Below, piece after piece: positions 7,393 through 15,223 of a stretch of DNA of 39,212 nt. The DNA comes from Haloimpatiens lingqiaonensis (lineage in GTDB: Bacteria > Bacillota > Clostridia > Clostridiales > Clostridiaceae): assembly GCF_901447495.1 (NCBI RefSeq), contig NZ_CABDWS010000024.1, forward strand, positions 1-39,212, written 5' to 3'. The notes under the pieces were generated by a model. It made no database searches. It saw nothing but the letters and a program-made list of their open reading frames with translations, and was not told where the DNA came from. How positions within the stretch are numbered: the stretch's first letter is position 1; every line of letters starts with the position of its first letter. The position numbers and the translations under genes are program-made.

Positions 7393-7953
7393 TTATTTAT
7401 TTACAGAATCTAAATATTCCTTTTGTCCTTTTTCATAAAGGTTGTTTCCTTCACTATCTATAACTACAACTACTGGTAAATCTTCCACTTCTAGTTTTCT
7501 TACAGCTTCTGCTCCTAAATCTTCATAAGCTATAAGTTCTGCCTTTTTAACACATTGTCCTATAAGAGCTGCTGCTCCACCTATAGCTGCAAAATATACT
7601 CCATTATTTCTAACTATAGCATCTATAACTTCTTTAGATCTTAATCCTTTACCTATCATACCCTTTAAGCCGTTATCTAAAAGCTTTGGAGCATATGGAT
7701 CCATTCTATAGCTAGTAGTAGGACCTGCTGAACCTAATGCCTTTCCTGGCTTTGCTGGTGTTGGTCCAACGTAGTATATTATTGCATCCTTTATATCCAT
7801 AGGAAGCTCTTTTCCTTCTTCTATTAGTTTTACAAGTCTTGCATGGGCAGCATCTCTAGCTGTATAAACAGTTCCTGATATAAGAACAGTATCACCTATT
7901 TTTAAATCCTTAACTTTTTCCTCAGTTAAAGGAGTCGTTATTTTCTTTTCCAT
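7393..7953 (-). CDS. Mesaconase (class I fumarase-type hydro-lyase) beta subunit
   Basis: With the alpha subunit this forms the oxygen-sensitive [4Fe-4S] hydratase that adds water to mesaconate to give (S)-citramalate. The 186-aa protein matches the C-terminal domain of class I fumarate hydratases: ISGTVYTARDAAHARL (about 25-40), GSAGPTTSYRMDPYAP and YFAAIGGAAALIGQCV. It starts 21 bases after the alpha-subunit stop, with a GGGGGA site. The two-subunit form is usual in anaerobes. Family members act on fumarate, tartrate or mesaconate; mesaconate is inferred from position between methylaspartate ammonia-lyase and citramalate lyase. Confidence 0.88.
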   Translation of the reverse strand: MEKKITTPLTEEKVKDLKIGDTVLISGTVYTARDAAHARLVKLIEEGKELPMDIKDAIIYYVGPTPAKPGKALGSAGPTTSYRMDPYAPKLLDNGLKGMIGKGLRSKEVIDAIVRNNGVYFAAIGGAAALIGQCVKKAELIAYEDLGAEAVRKLEVEDLPVVVVIDSEGNNLYEKGQKEYLDSVNK

Positions 7954-7974
7954 TTTTTCTCCCCCTTACCCCTA

Positions 7975-8817
7975 TTAAAGTTCTACTTCTGCATGTCTAG
8001 TAGCGTGACAATTAATGTTTACTGCTACTGGAAGTCCTGCTATATGTGTTGCATAAGTTTCTATGTTAACTGCTAGTGCTGTAGTTTTTCCACCAAAACC
8101 TTGAGGTCCTATACCTAATGAATTTATTTTTTCTAATAATTCTTCTTCTAAATCTGCATAAAACTTGTTTGCATTTCTTTCTGACACTGGTCTTATTAAT
8201 GCTTTTTTAGCAAGATTCGCAGCTCTGTCAAAAGTTCCTCCTATACCTACACCTACTACTATTGGTGGGCATGGGTTAGGACCAGCTTCTTTAACAACTT
8301 TTAATATAAATTCCTTAACTCCTTCTAATCCATCTGCTGGTTTTAACATTTTTAATTGGCTCATATTTTCAGAACCAAAGCCCTTTGGAGCTACAGTTAT
8401 TTTAAGTTTATCCCCTGGCACTATATTATAGTATATTATTGCAGGAGTATTATTTTTTGTATTTACTCTATCTAATGGGTCTTTTACCACTGATTTTCTC
8501 AAATATCCACTTACATATCCTTCTGCTACACCATTGTTAATAGCTTCTTCTAAACTTCCTCCTACTATATGTACCTCTTGACCTATTTCCACGAATACGC
8601 AAGCCATACCTGTATCTTGGCACATAGGCATTTTTTCATCTCTAGCTATTTCAGAGTTTACTATTATTTTATCTAGTATTCCCTTTGCTATATCCCAATC
8701 TTCTTTTTCCTTAGCTTCTTTAATAGTATTTTTTATATCATCATTTAAATAATAATTGGCATCTATACACATTTTAGCTACTGCTTCTGTGATTTTTTCC
8801 ACATTTATTTCTCTCAT
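7975..8817 (-). CDS. Mesaconase (class I fumarase-type hydro-lyase) alpha subunit
   Basis: This is the iron-sulfur subunit of mesaconase. Three cysteines likely to bind the [4Fe-4S] cluster are visible in PMCQDTGMACVF (first third), AGPNPCPPIVVG (middle) and NINCHATRHAE (C-terminus). The start is taken as the second ATG (8815-8817, MREINVEK), because AGGAGG lies 9 bases upstream of it but only 3 bases from the ATG at 8821-8823. That gives 280 aa, normal for the family. The gene follows an unusual 482-base gap that contains the long palindrome. The assignment to mesaconase rather than fumarase rests on context. Confidence 0.88.
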   Translation of the reverse strand: MREINVEKITEAVAKMCIDANYYLNDDIKNTIKEAKEKEDWDIAKGILDKIIVNSEIARDEKMPMCQDTGMACVFVEIGQEVHIVGGSLEEAINNGVAEGYVSGYLRKSVVKDPLDRVNTKNNTPAIIYYNIVPGDKLKITVAPKGFGSENMSQLKMLKPADGLEGVKEFILKVVKEAGPNPCPPIVVGVGIGGTFDRAANLAKKALIRPVSERNANKFYADLEEELLEKINSLGIGPQGFGGKTTALAVNIETYATHIAGLPVAVNINCHATRHAEVEL

Positions 8818-8885
8818 TGACATTGCCCTCCTAGCTTTCTTAAATTTAAAACCTTAAACATATTTTAAAGTATTAACTGACTATA

Positions 8886-9182
8886 CCACAATAAGCATTA
8901 TATTACCTGAATTATGAAATTTCTCTGGAATGACTTGCATAAGAAGCAAAGGAACTGTTTAAATTTAATTTTAGAAATTCTTCTTTTAGACAGATAAAAT
9001 TATCGTAAGCCTGGCAAGGACGCCAGGCTAGCGAACCTGAGGCAGGACGCTGAATGTGAGCGTTAGATAATTTTATATGGCTAAAAGATTAGAATTTCTT
9101 AAATTAAATTTATTGTTCCGAGCTCTTATGCAAGTCATGGAGGAGAAATTTCATAATTCCACTACATTGTACCTTATTGTGG
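8886..9182. repeat. 297-bp imperfect palindrome with a branched head
   Basis: Arms of about 119 bases (8886-9004 and 9066-9182) pair in blocks: CCACAATAAG with 9173-9182, 8909-8925 with 9143-9159 (17 bp), 8930-8944 with 9124-9138 (15 bp), GGAAC with 9115-9119, a 21-of-22 match around 8960-8981, TCTTTTAG with 9081-9088, and 8994-9004 with 9066-9076 (11 bp). Most unpaired stretches between the blocks are equal on the two arms (13/13, 4/4, 4/4). The 61-base head holds AGCCTGGC/GCCAGGCT (9008-9015/9022-9029), CCTG/CAGG inside GCG/CGC (9031-9050), and an alternative ACGCT/AGCGT. There is no coding frame and no clear target duplication. It is either a MITE-like element or a rod-shaped RNA. Confidence 0.85.
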
Positions 9183-9186
9183 GATA

Positions 9187-9219
9187 ATCATAGTATATAT
9201 TAATTAAATATACTATGAT
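9187..9219. repeat. 12-bp AT-rich hairpin beside the long palindrome
   Basis: ATCATAGTATAT (9187-9198) and ATATACTATGAT (9208-9219) are perfect complements around a 9-base loop. No U-tract follows on either strand, so it is a poor terminator. It may instead be an RNA processing or protection hairpin in the transcript downstream of the ammonia-lyase gene. Confidence 0.5.
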
Positions 9220-9249
9220 AACGGTTTTATATCATTAAGCTTTATATGC

Positions 9250-9291
9250 ACTTAAAAGGCAGTATGCACCCGCACAAACCGCCTTTTAAGT
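9250..9291 (-). terminator. Hairpin just after the methylaspartate ammonia-lyase gene, possible weak terminator
   Basis: ACTTAAAAGGC (9250-9260) and GCCTTTTAAGT (9281-9291) form an 11-bp stem around a 20-base loop that is unusually G/C-rich for this region. It starts 15 bases after the stop codon. The T-stretch on the minus strand is only four bases and lies inside the stem, so partial termination or 3'-end protection is as likely as full termination. Confidence 0.45.
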
Positions 9292-9305
9292 ATTAATGGA
9301 TTATA

Positions 9306-10547
9306 TTATTTTCTTCTATTAACAAGAGCTACTACTCTGTTCATCTCATTGTTAACTATCATATATCCTTCATCAACGCCCATACCTGGTTTTGCAAGAC
9401 ATTGGTCTGCTCCACAAGCTATTGCTATATTAGTTGTAACTTCTGATGATCTGTTAGTTTCGTTACAAGTTCCTCCGCAGTATGCTCCTATTCCTTTTTT
9501 CTTACAATATAGAATTGATTCTATAACATTGTTTACTCCGCCAAGGTCTGGAGTTTTTATTTGAAGCATATGTCCTGATTTGTTGTCAGCAAAGAATTTA
9601 ACGTCTTCATATGTATTGCACCATTCATCTGCAACTAATTCTACGTTTATTCCTCTCTTGTCTATTTCTGCTGTCAAATCTCTTAAAGCTTCCATTTGTT
9701 TTTGTCTATCTTCAACGTCCATTGGTCCTTCTATTCTTAATTTAAATGGTTTTGCAGCTTCACCTAATTTTTCTAGGTAGTTAGCCATTTTATCAGTATC
9801 ATAATCAAAAGCTACTCCTATTGTTCCATATACGTCTATGTGGAATACTGGAGAATAACATTCGCAAGTTCTTAATTTTTGTACTCTTTCACTTAACCAT
9901 TTAACATATTCTAATAATTTTGATCCGTCATTTCCTAATTTTTCTTCTACGTTGTTTATTAAAGCGTGAGGCATTACTTCAGCGCCTTTTATTATCATTT
10001 TATCTGCATTGTCATATCTATCATCACCTGATTGAGTGAATATAGGAATTCTCTTTATGTCAACTCCTGTGTTGTATTCATCTCTAACAACTTCTGCCAT
10101 AGTAACTTTTTTAGCTTTTGCTACACCATCAAGTAATGCTTGAGTTATTCCGTATCTTATAGCAGTGTGTAATCTTTTTCCGTTAACTTGCATTTTGTCA
10201 AATTCTTCTGCTAATGCTTTAAAGTTGTCTAGCTCTCTTCCTATTAGTTTTGGAGCTATTTCTTTTTCTATAACTGGAATGAAATCTTTAGCTAAGAATA
10301 GTGGGTCTCTTCCGCCTGCTCCTGAATATTGAACTGCAGCACAATCTCCAAAAGCCACTTGACCATCTTCAAGTATAAGCATTACTGATATAGATTCTCC
10401 TGCCTGTCTTACAGATTTAAATCCTTCAGTTACTGGCTCACCTACATATGTGAATCCATCATGTTTAGCTCCTTTTTTTATAGCTCTTTGGTCATCAAAA
10501 TAAAATCCTGTTTTTCCTTCAGAACATATTACATCAATAATTTTCAT
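9306..10547 (-). CDS. Methylaspartate ammonia-lyase
   Basis: This enzyme removes ammonia from (2S,3S)-3-methylaspartate to give mesaconate, step two of the pathway. The 413-aa length equals that of the characterised clostridial enzyme, an enolase-superfamily TIM barrel. Key residues fall at the expected numbers: His194 (MPHALINN), Mg2+ ligands Asp238 (FHIDVYG), Glu273 (RIEGPMD) and Asp307 (VADEWCN), and the catalytic base Lys331 (QIKTPDLGG). It follows glmE after a 171-base gap carrying two direct repeats, and precedes the long palindrome. The start ATG has a clear AGGTGAAAA site. Confidence 0.96.
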   Translation of the reverse strand: MKIIDVICSEGKTGFYFDDQRAIKKGAKHDGFTYVGEPVTEGFKSVRQAGESISVMLILEDGQVAFGDCAAVQYSGAGGRDPLFLAKDFIPVIEKEIAPKLIGRELDNFKALAEEFDKMQVNGKRLHTAIRYGITQALLDGVAKAKKVTMAEVVRDEYNTGVDIKRIPIFTQSGDDRYDNADKMIIKGAEVMPHALINNVEEKLGNDGSKLLEYVKWLSERVQKLRTCECYSPVFHIDVYGTIGVAFDYDTDKMANYLEKLGEAAKPFKLRIEGPMDVEDRQKQMEALRDLTAEIDKRGINVELVADEWCNTYEDVKFFADNKSGHMLQIKTPDLGGVNNVIESILYCKKKGIGAYCGGTCNETNRSSEVTTNIAIACGADQCLAKPGMGVDEGYMIVNNEMNRVVALVNRRK

Positions 10548-10614
10548 AGTTTTTCACCTGTCCCCTTTTCAAGTTTTAAACTTAAATTTAATAATTTATT
10601 TTTAACACTTTAAT

Positions 10615-10669
10615 TTTAAATTGTTTCCCTTAACACATATTGTATAAGCTTTAAATTGTTCACCTTAAC
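10615..10669. repeat. Pair of 20-bp direct repeats between glmE and the ammonia-lyase gene
   Basis: TTTAAATTGTTTCCCTTAAC (10615-10634) and TTTAAATTGTTCACCTTAAC (10650-10669) differ at two of 20 positions and are 35 bases apart start to start. They lie in the 171-base gap between the glmE stop and the next gene on the minus strand. They could be a protein-binding pair or a remnant duplication. Confidence 0.6.
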
Positions 10670-10718
10670 TTTAATCTATTTATAAAACATAATTTGTTTA
10701 ATGTAAAATTTATTAAAA

Positions 10719-12173
10719 CTATTTTTGTGGTCTTCCTACAAGAACTCCTCTACTTACAGCAAATATGTCATCTACTGTCATTTTAAATCCTACTGGTCTT
10801 CCTTCAAATTTAGCTCTTTCTTCTAGTTTTCTTCTATTTATTTCTCTTATGTCTTCAGTAAATGGTAGGTTTCCAAAGTTTAAATATCTTACAGCACCAT
10901 TATTGTCTCTAGCTGGCATCATTTTTCCTGCATTATATTTACTTGGCGCAAATGGTATATCTACAACTCCTGCTTCAAAAGCTTTAACTGCTCCTATAGC
11001 TAAATCTCCATTACCTAATTCAAAAGTTTTATTCATCATGCATTTTGTTTCAGCTTTTATAAGAGCTATCTCATCTTGTAATTCTTTTGACATTGGAAGT
11101 CTTTGACCTTTTAATAGGTTTAATGTCATTTTAGTAGCTCTTATACCTTGAGCATTAGCTTCCTTAGTTGGAACTCCTATAGCTTCATGTGGAGTCTTAA
11201 CAATTACCTTTGTTGCTCCTGCAAGAGCTGCTGTAGCTGAACCTGTAGATATAACTCCAAAGGCTTTAGCTTCATCTTGTGGAAATCCACCCATCCATTG
11301 ATGGAATACTGTTGTTACATATACATCGTGATATCCATATTCTCTTAAGTATTCTTCCATTTGTGATTCTAGTGCTCTTATAGCTGCTACGTCTTGAACT
11401 ATGTTACCACATTGTCCATATCCAACAGTTATGTTTTTAACTCCCTGTTCTGCTGCTAATAATCCTTCTATAATAGCAACTGTGTTTGAAGTACTTGGTG
11501 GTACTAAAGTTCCTGTTAAAGGTCCAAATGGTTCTCTATTTATAATTATTCCTTGCTCAGCATAAAAACCAACTAATCTGTCACAGTATTGCCAATCTCT
11601 TATAGTTCTATCTAGCGGAACATTTTTAGCATAAGGAATGTTGTATGATATTCCGCCACCTTCATTTGAAGTCCATCCACCTGCATGAATTATTTCTGTA
11701 AGCAATCTAGCATCTGGAGTACCATGTCTTGCTTCTAATGGTAAGTTTACAGCTTCATAAACCTTTTTACAACCATGTACTCCATGGTTTACTCCTGGAA
11801 ATCCGTTAAGTAGTGATCTTCCTGCTTTTCTACTTTCTTGTATACCAATTTCACATTCATCATATCTATTTTGTCTTGTATAACTATCTATAGTTGATGG
11901 AAGTAAGTCAGCTCCACCTTCATTTTGAAGATGTGTTAATAGTTCTATATGCTCACTTATTAACGCAACACCTGCTCTTGGTTGCGCTAATGTAACGCCT
12001 TCCTCTTTAGCTTTCTTTAATTTAAGTGAGAAATTCTTATGCTCTGGAACTTTTTTAAGGTAGTCAACTGCTTCTTTAAGGTCAACTTCTTTACCTGTAG
12101 GCCATTGACTTAAAACCTCTTCTCTCATTTTGAAAAATTCTTCTTCAGTCCACTTTTTATTTTTTATATTCAT
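10719..12173 (-). CDS. glmE: Glutamate mutase epsilon (catalytic) subunit GlmE/MutE
   Basis: GlmE is the large subunit of the coenzyme-B12-dependent glutamate mutase, which rearranges (S)-glutamate to (2S,3S)-3-methylaspartate by a radical mechanism. The 484-aa protein carries the substrate-binding residues known from the C. cochlearium structure at the same positions: Arg66 (QPRAGVAL), Arg100, Arg149 (ARHGTPD), Glu171, Tyr177 and Tyr181 ([16 protein letters not shown]). The start has a GGGGGAATAAT site and lies 18 bases after glmL. It acts as an E2S2 complex with GlmS, which brings the cobalamin. Confidence 0.96.
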   Translation of the reverse strand: MNIKNKKWTEEEFFKMREEVLSQWPTGKEVDLKEAVDYLKKVPEHKNFSLKLKKAKEEGVTLAQPRAGVALISEHIELLTHLQNEGGADLLPSTIDSYTRQNRYDECEIGIQESRKAGRSLLNGFPGVNHGVHGCKKVYEAVNLPLEARHGTPDARLLTEIIHAGGWTSNEGGGISYNIPYAKNVPLDRTIRDWQYCDRLVGFYAEQGIIINREPFGPLTGTLVPPSTSNTVAIIEGLLAAEQGVKNITVGYGQCGNIVQDVAAIRALESQMEEYLREYGYHDVYVTTVFHQWMGGFPQDEAKAFGVISTGSATAALAGATKVIVKTPHEAIGVPTKEANAQGIRATKMTLNLLKGQRLPMSKELQDEIALIKAETKCMMNKTFELGNGDLAIGAVKAFEAGVVDIPFAPSKYNAGKMMPARDNNGAVRYLNFGNLPFTEDIREINRRKLEERAKFEGRPVGFKMTVDDIFAVSRGVLVGRPQK

Positions 12174-12191
12174 TATTATTCCCCCTGAATA

Positions 12192-13586
12192 TTAAACTTC
12201 TACTAAATATTTTTTCATAATTCTTACGGCCATATCTGGAAGTTCTTGTGCTAGAAGACCCATAGATGATAATATGTATGTCTTATCTATCAAAAACTTA
12301 GGATCTTTTGGTTTTAAAGATTGAGGATTTTCCATGGTGAAAGTACCTGCTCTTAGTATTTCTCCTGGATTTTCACTGTGAATAAGTACTCCTCCAGTTC
12401 CTATCATGTACTTAACTTCCATTAAATCCTTTCCTGTTTGAGTAAATACAACACCCATAGGAGAGTAAACACTCTCAACTATACCAGCATGTCTTTCCAT
12501 AGCTATTTCTGTTGCCACTTTACCCATAGCTTCATCAAACTTTATTTCTTCTTCTGTAGATGGAACCATTTTTATATTTTCTGCTCTTGTTTTGCAGTTC
12601 TCCTCTACATCTATTTTTCTATCTTTATCATTTAAGTAATTTCTTATTTTTCTTGTACCGGCTGCTTCCCAAAGGGAAATTGCTGAATATCTCATGCCTA
12701 AATCTCCCTCAACAGTTCTTTTAGCAACTGGTTCTTCAAGTCCTTTTAAAGTTACTCCTGATTTAGTTGGAGCCCCTTCTGCAATTGAATGTATATCTGT
12801 AGTAGCTCCTCCAATATCTACAACTATTAAATCTCCTACACCTTCTTCTTCATCGCTACCTTCACTTAAAACTCTAGCAGCTTTAAGCACTGCTGCAGGT
12901 GTTGGCATTAATATGCCGCTTATGTAGTTTTCAGCATTACTCATGCCCTTAGCTTCTACTATTTTATCCATAAATATTTTTCTAATTTCTTCCCTTGCTG
13001 GTTCTACATTCAAAACATTTAGCTTAGGCATAACGTTTTCAGTTATCCTATAATAAACATCTGTTTTGCTAAATATTTCTTCTATAGAATCATTGGCCAC
13101 CTTGTTACCTGCCACAACTATTGGCAACTTTAATCCGCTTTCTGCTATCATTTTAGCATTGTGTATTATACAATCCTTATTTCCTCCATCGGTGCCCCCA
13201 GCTAGAAGAATTATGTCTAATTTAGAATTTTTTATTTCTTCTATTTCTCTAGAAGTTAGCTCGTAACTATATACTTTGAGTACCCTTGCTCCTGCTCCAA
13301 GAGCTGCCCTTTTAGCTGCTTCAGCTGTCAGTTCTGGTACTAATCCAATAGCCACCATCTTCAAGCCACCTGCTGCTGAAGAACAAGCAAGTTTATTAAC
13401 AAAATTAACTTCTTTCCCTTTTAATGCCTCTTTTAATTTATCATAAGCCTTATTGAATCCTGTCATTATATCATCTTCGATGGTGGTAATATCCTTTGCT
13501 GTGGCTAATATTTCTTCATTTTCTATGTCTACTGCTGTCAATTTCGTATAAGTACTTCCAAAGTCTATAAGCAAATATGCATCCAC
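12192..13586 (-). CDS. glmL: Glutamate mutase-associated ASKHA protein GlmL/MutL
   Basis: MutL-type proteins sit between the two glutamate mutase subunit genes and are thought to protect or reactivate the mutase; they belong to the actin/Hsp70/sugar kinase ATPase fold. Visible are the N-terminal phosphate-1 loop LLIDFGSTYTKL, LLAGGTDGGN, and the second phosphate loop LIVVDIGGATTDIHS. The start chosen is GTG at 13584-13586 (MDAYLLIDF), with GGAG 8 bases upstream. A TTG six codons earlier would place GGAG inside the gene. The result is 464 aa, normal for MutL. The family role is known by association; the exact chemistry is unsettled. Confidence 0.93.
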   Translation of the reverse strand: MDAYLLIDFGSTYTKLTAVDIENEEILATAKDITTIEDDIMTGFNKAYDKLKEALKGKEVNFVNKLACSSAAGGLKMVAIGLVPELTAEAAKRAALGAGARVLKVYSYELTSREIEEIKNSKLDIILLAGGTDGGNKDCIIHNAKMIAESGLKLPIVVAGNKVANDSIEEIFSKTDVYYRITENVMPKLNVLNVEPAREEIRKIFMDKIVEAKGMSNAENYISGILMPTPAAVLKAARVLSEGSDEEEGVGDLIVVDIGGATTDIHSIAEGAPTKSGVTLKGLEEPVAKRTVEGDLGMRYSAISLWEAAGTRKIRNYLNDKDRKIDVEENCKTRAENIKMVPSTEEEIKFDEAMGKVATEIAMERHAGIVESVYSPMGVVFTQTGKDLMEVKYMIGTGGVLIHSENPGEILRAGTFTMENPQSLKPKDPKFLIDKTYILSSMGLLAQELPDMAVRIMKKYLVEV

Positions 13587-13633
13587 TGATACCACTCCAA
13601 TCAACTAATTACTCTTACTTAATTAGTTTACTA

Positions 13634-14047
13634 TTAATTAAGATTAAAATCTTTCTTTATATCTTCTATAGTTATTTCTATATCTGTTCCAGGTGAATAA
13701 ACTCTGTTAAATCCCATATCCTTGAATCTTTTTTCAACTTCATTCCAATCTTGTTTTCCTACAACTATATTTCCACCAACATATAATTTTATGTCCTTTA
13801 AGCCAGCCTCATCACATTTTTCTCTTAATCCTCTACAGTCTATTTCTCCATGACCATAAAGTGATGAAACAAGTATTGCATCAGCACTAGTTTCTACTGC
13901 TGCATTAATAAAATCCTCTTGTGGTGATAAAACTCCAATATTTACAACATTAAAGCCTGATTCAGTTAAAGCGTAATCTATTATTTTGTTTCCTACTGCA
14001 TGACAGTCAGAACCAATTACGCCTATAACAATAGTTTTCTTCTCCAT
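13634..14047 (-). CDS. glmS: Glutamate mutase sigma (cobalamin-binding) subunit GlmS/MutS
   Basis: GlmS binds coenzyme B12 in the base-off/His-on form and docks on GlmE. The 137-aa Rossmann-like protein has the signature DxHxxG as Asp14, His16 and Gly19 ([13 protein letters not shown]), then [11 protein letters not shown] and YVGGNIVVG, which line the nucleotide tail pocket. Length equals the characterised clostridial subunit. The ATG follows the regulator stop by 23 bases, with GGGAGG in between. This is unrelated to the DNA mismatch repair MutS despite the older name. Confidence 0.96.
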   Translation of the reverse strand: MEKKTIVIGVIGSDCHAVGNKIIDYALTESGFNVVNIGVLSPQEDFINAAVETSADAILVSSLYGHGEIDCRGLREKCDEAGLKDIKLYVGGNIVVGKQDWNEVEKRFKDMGFNRVYSPGTDIEITIEDIKKDFNLN

Positions 14048-14070
14048 TTATAAATGCCTCCCACCTTAAA

Positions 14071-15042
14071 TTAGATATCTTTATATTTCAACTCTATAAT
14101 TTTAGACTTTAAAGCCTTTACAGAGTCGCTATCTAGGTTATACAAAAATTCAATAATTTCTTTTCCATCTTTATTTAAACTTTTAACCATTTTATGTTTA
14201 CCTGGTGATACAATTATAACTTCACTATTATCTATTATTTTCCTGATTTCTCCCTCGTCTTTTGAATTAGAATATGTTATGTCAATATTCCCTAATCCAG
14301 CTCCGTCTAAAGCCCCTTTTACTTTAAACATGAATTCTTCTGATATACATATAAACCCAAACTTTGTATGTTCAGGATATCTAGCTATTTTCACTATAGT
14401 GCCTAAGTTAGGATTTATCGCAACTCCAAGCACTTCTTTTCTTTTTTCCTTTGTCAGTTCCATAACTTCATTTACATGATTAAATGTTGCTATAATTATT
14501 TGAGCTTGTTCAACTTTTTCTTTTGTATCATCGCTCATTTCTTTTAAATCATTTATAGTCAATGGCTCCACTCGGACACCAGAAATTTTAGTCAACTGCT
14601 TACTAAACATTCTAGCCTGTTCAATATTACATTCCACATAAATGGCTGCTAATTTGCTCATAAGCTCTTTCTTTTCTTTTACTCTTTGTTTTACAAGTTC
14701 TAAAAAACTATCTGGATCCATTCCTATTTCCATGGATTCCTCTAGTCCCAAATCTATAAATTTAACTATTCTTTCTTTTATATTTTGATCCTTCCATGTG
14801 ACAGCTTCTTCAGCCACAAAGGTTCCTTTTCCTTGGTAAGATTTTAAAACTCCCTCTTGCTCTAGATCGTTATATGCTGAACTTATAGTATTTCTACTCA
14901 CATTTAACTGTTGAGCCAATTCTCTTTCAGTAGGCATCTTATACCCAACTTTTAATAATCCACGTTTTATAGATTCCATTATTTGATTTTTTACCTGTAT
15001 GTAAAGAGGTACTCCACTTTTTTTATCTATTTTAATTTCTAT
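14071..15042 (-). CDS. GntR-family regulator, probable controller of the glutamate fermentation genes
   Basis: The winged helix is clear: PTERELAQQLNVSRNTISSA is the recognition region, and YQGKGTFVAE is the wing. The first ATG (14979) would remove the normal GntR N-terminus. The frame is open upstream and reads EIKIDKKSGVPLYIQVKNQI, exactly the usual start. The best initiation codon by spacing is ATA at 15040-15042, 7 bases after GGAGG, giving 323 aa; no ATG, GTG or TTG suits. The C-terminal 230 residues look alpha/beta and do not match the FadR, HutC, MocR or YtrA effector domains that I know. The gene opens the pathway cluster and overlaps no neighbour. Autoregulation through the palindrome at 15061-15086 is likely. 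Confidence 0.8.
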   Translation of the reverse strand: MEIKIDKKSGVPLYIQVKNQIMESIKRGLLKVGYKMPTERELAQQLNVSRNTISSAYNDLEQEGVLKSYQGKGTFVAEEAVTWKDQNIKERIVKFIDLGLEESMEIGMDPDSFLELVKQRVKEKKELMSKLAAIYVECNIEQARMFSKQLTKISGVRVEPLTINDLKEMSDDTKEKVEQAQIIIATFNHVNEVMELTKEKRKEVLGVAINPNLGTIVKIARYPEHTKFGFICISEEFMFKVKGALDGAGLGNIDITYSNSKDEGEIRKIIDNSEVIIVSPGKHKMVKSLNKDGKEIIEFLYNLDSDSVKALKSKIIELKYKDI

Positions 15043-15060
15043 AACTATCCCTCCCTTACA

Positions 15061-15086
15061 ATATGGATTAATGGACTAATCCATAT
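15061..15086. promoter_or_regulatory. Palindromic operator candidate for the GntR regulator
   Basis: ATATGGATTA (15061-15070) and TAATCCATAT (15077-15086) form a perfect inverted repeat with a 6-base spacer. A second overlapping pair, TTAATGG and CCATTAA, shares the same bases. It begins about 10 bases downstream of the -10 element at 15096-15101, where a bound repressor would block transcription. GntR proteins bind such palindromes as dimers; the pairing with this regulator is inferred from position. Confidence 0.7.
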
Positions 15087-15095
15087 TCCATTAAT

Positions 15096-15124
15096 ATAAT
15101 ATCATAGGTCCTTTTATACATCAA
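15096..15124 (-). promoter_or_regulatory. Sigma-A-type promoter for the glutamate fermentation cluster
   Basis: On the minus strand TTGATG (-35, 15119-15124) and TATTAT (-10, 15096-15101) are separated by exactly 17 bases. Transcription would start near 15089, just ahead of the palindrome and the ribosome binding site of the regulator gene. Confidence 0.7.
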
Positions 15125-15223
15125 CAACTTTTTTAACTATTATATAAATTCAATTTATTTGCATAAAAACAGTAGAATAAGACTATTATTTTAATGTAAT
15201 AGTATATAAGGAGTGAAAATTAC

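Noticed and set aside
8886-9182. Insertion sequence with transposase
   Set aside because: No coding frame of useful length and no clear target duplication. At most a non-autonomous element.
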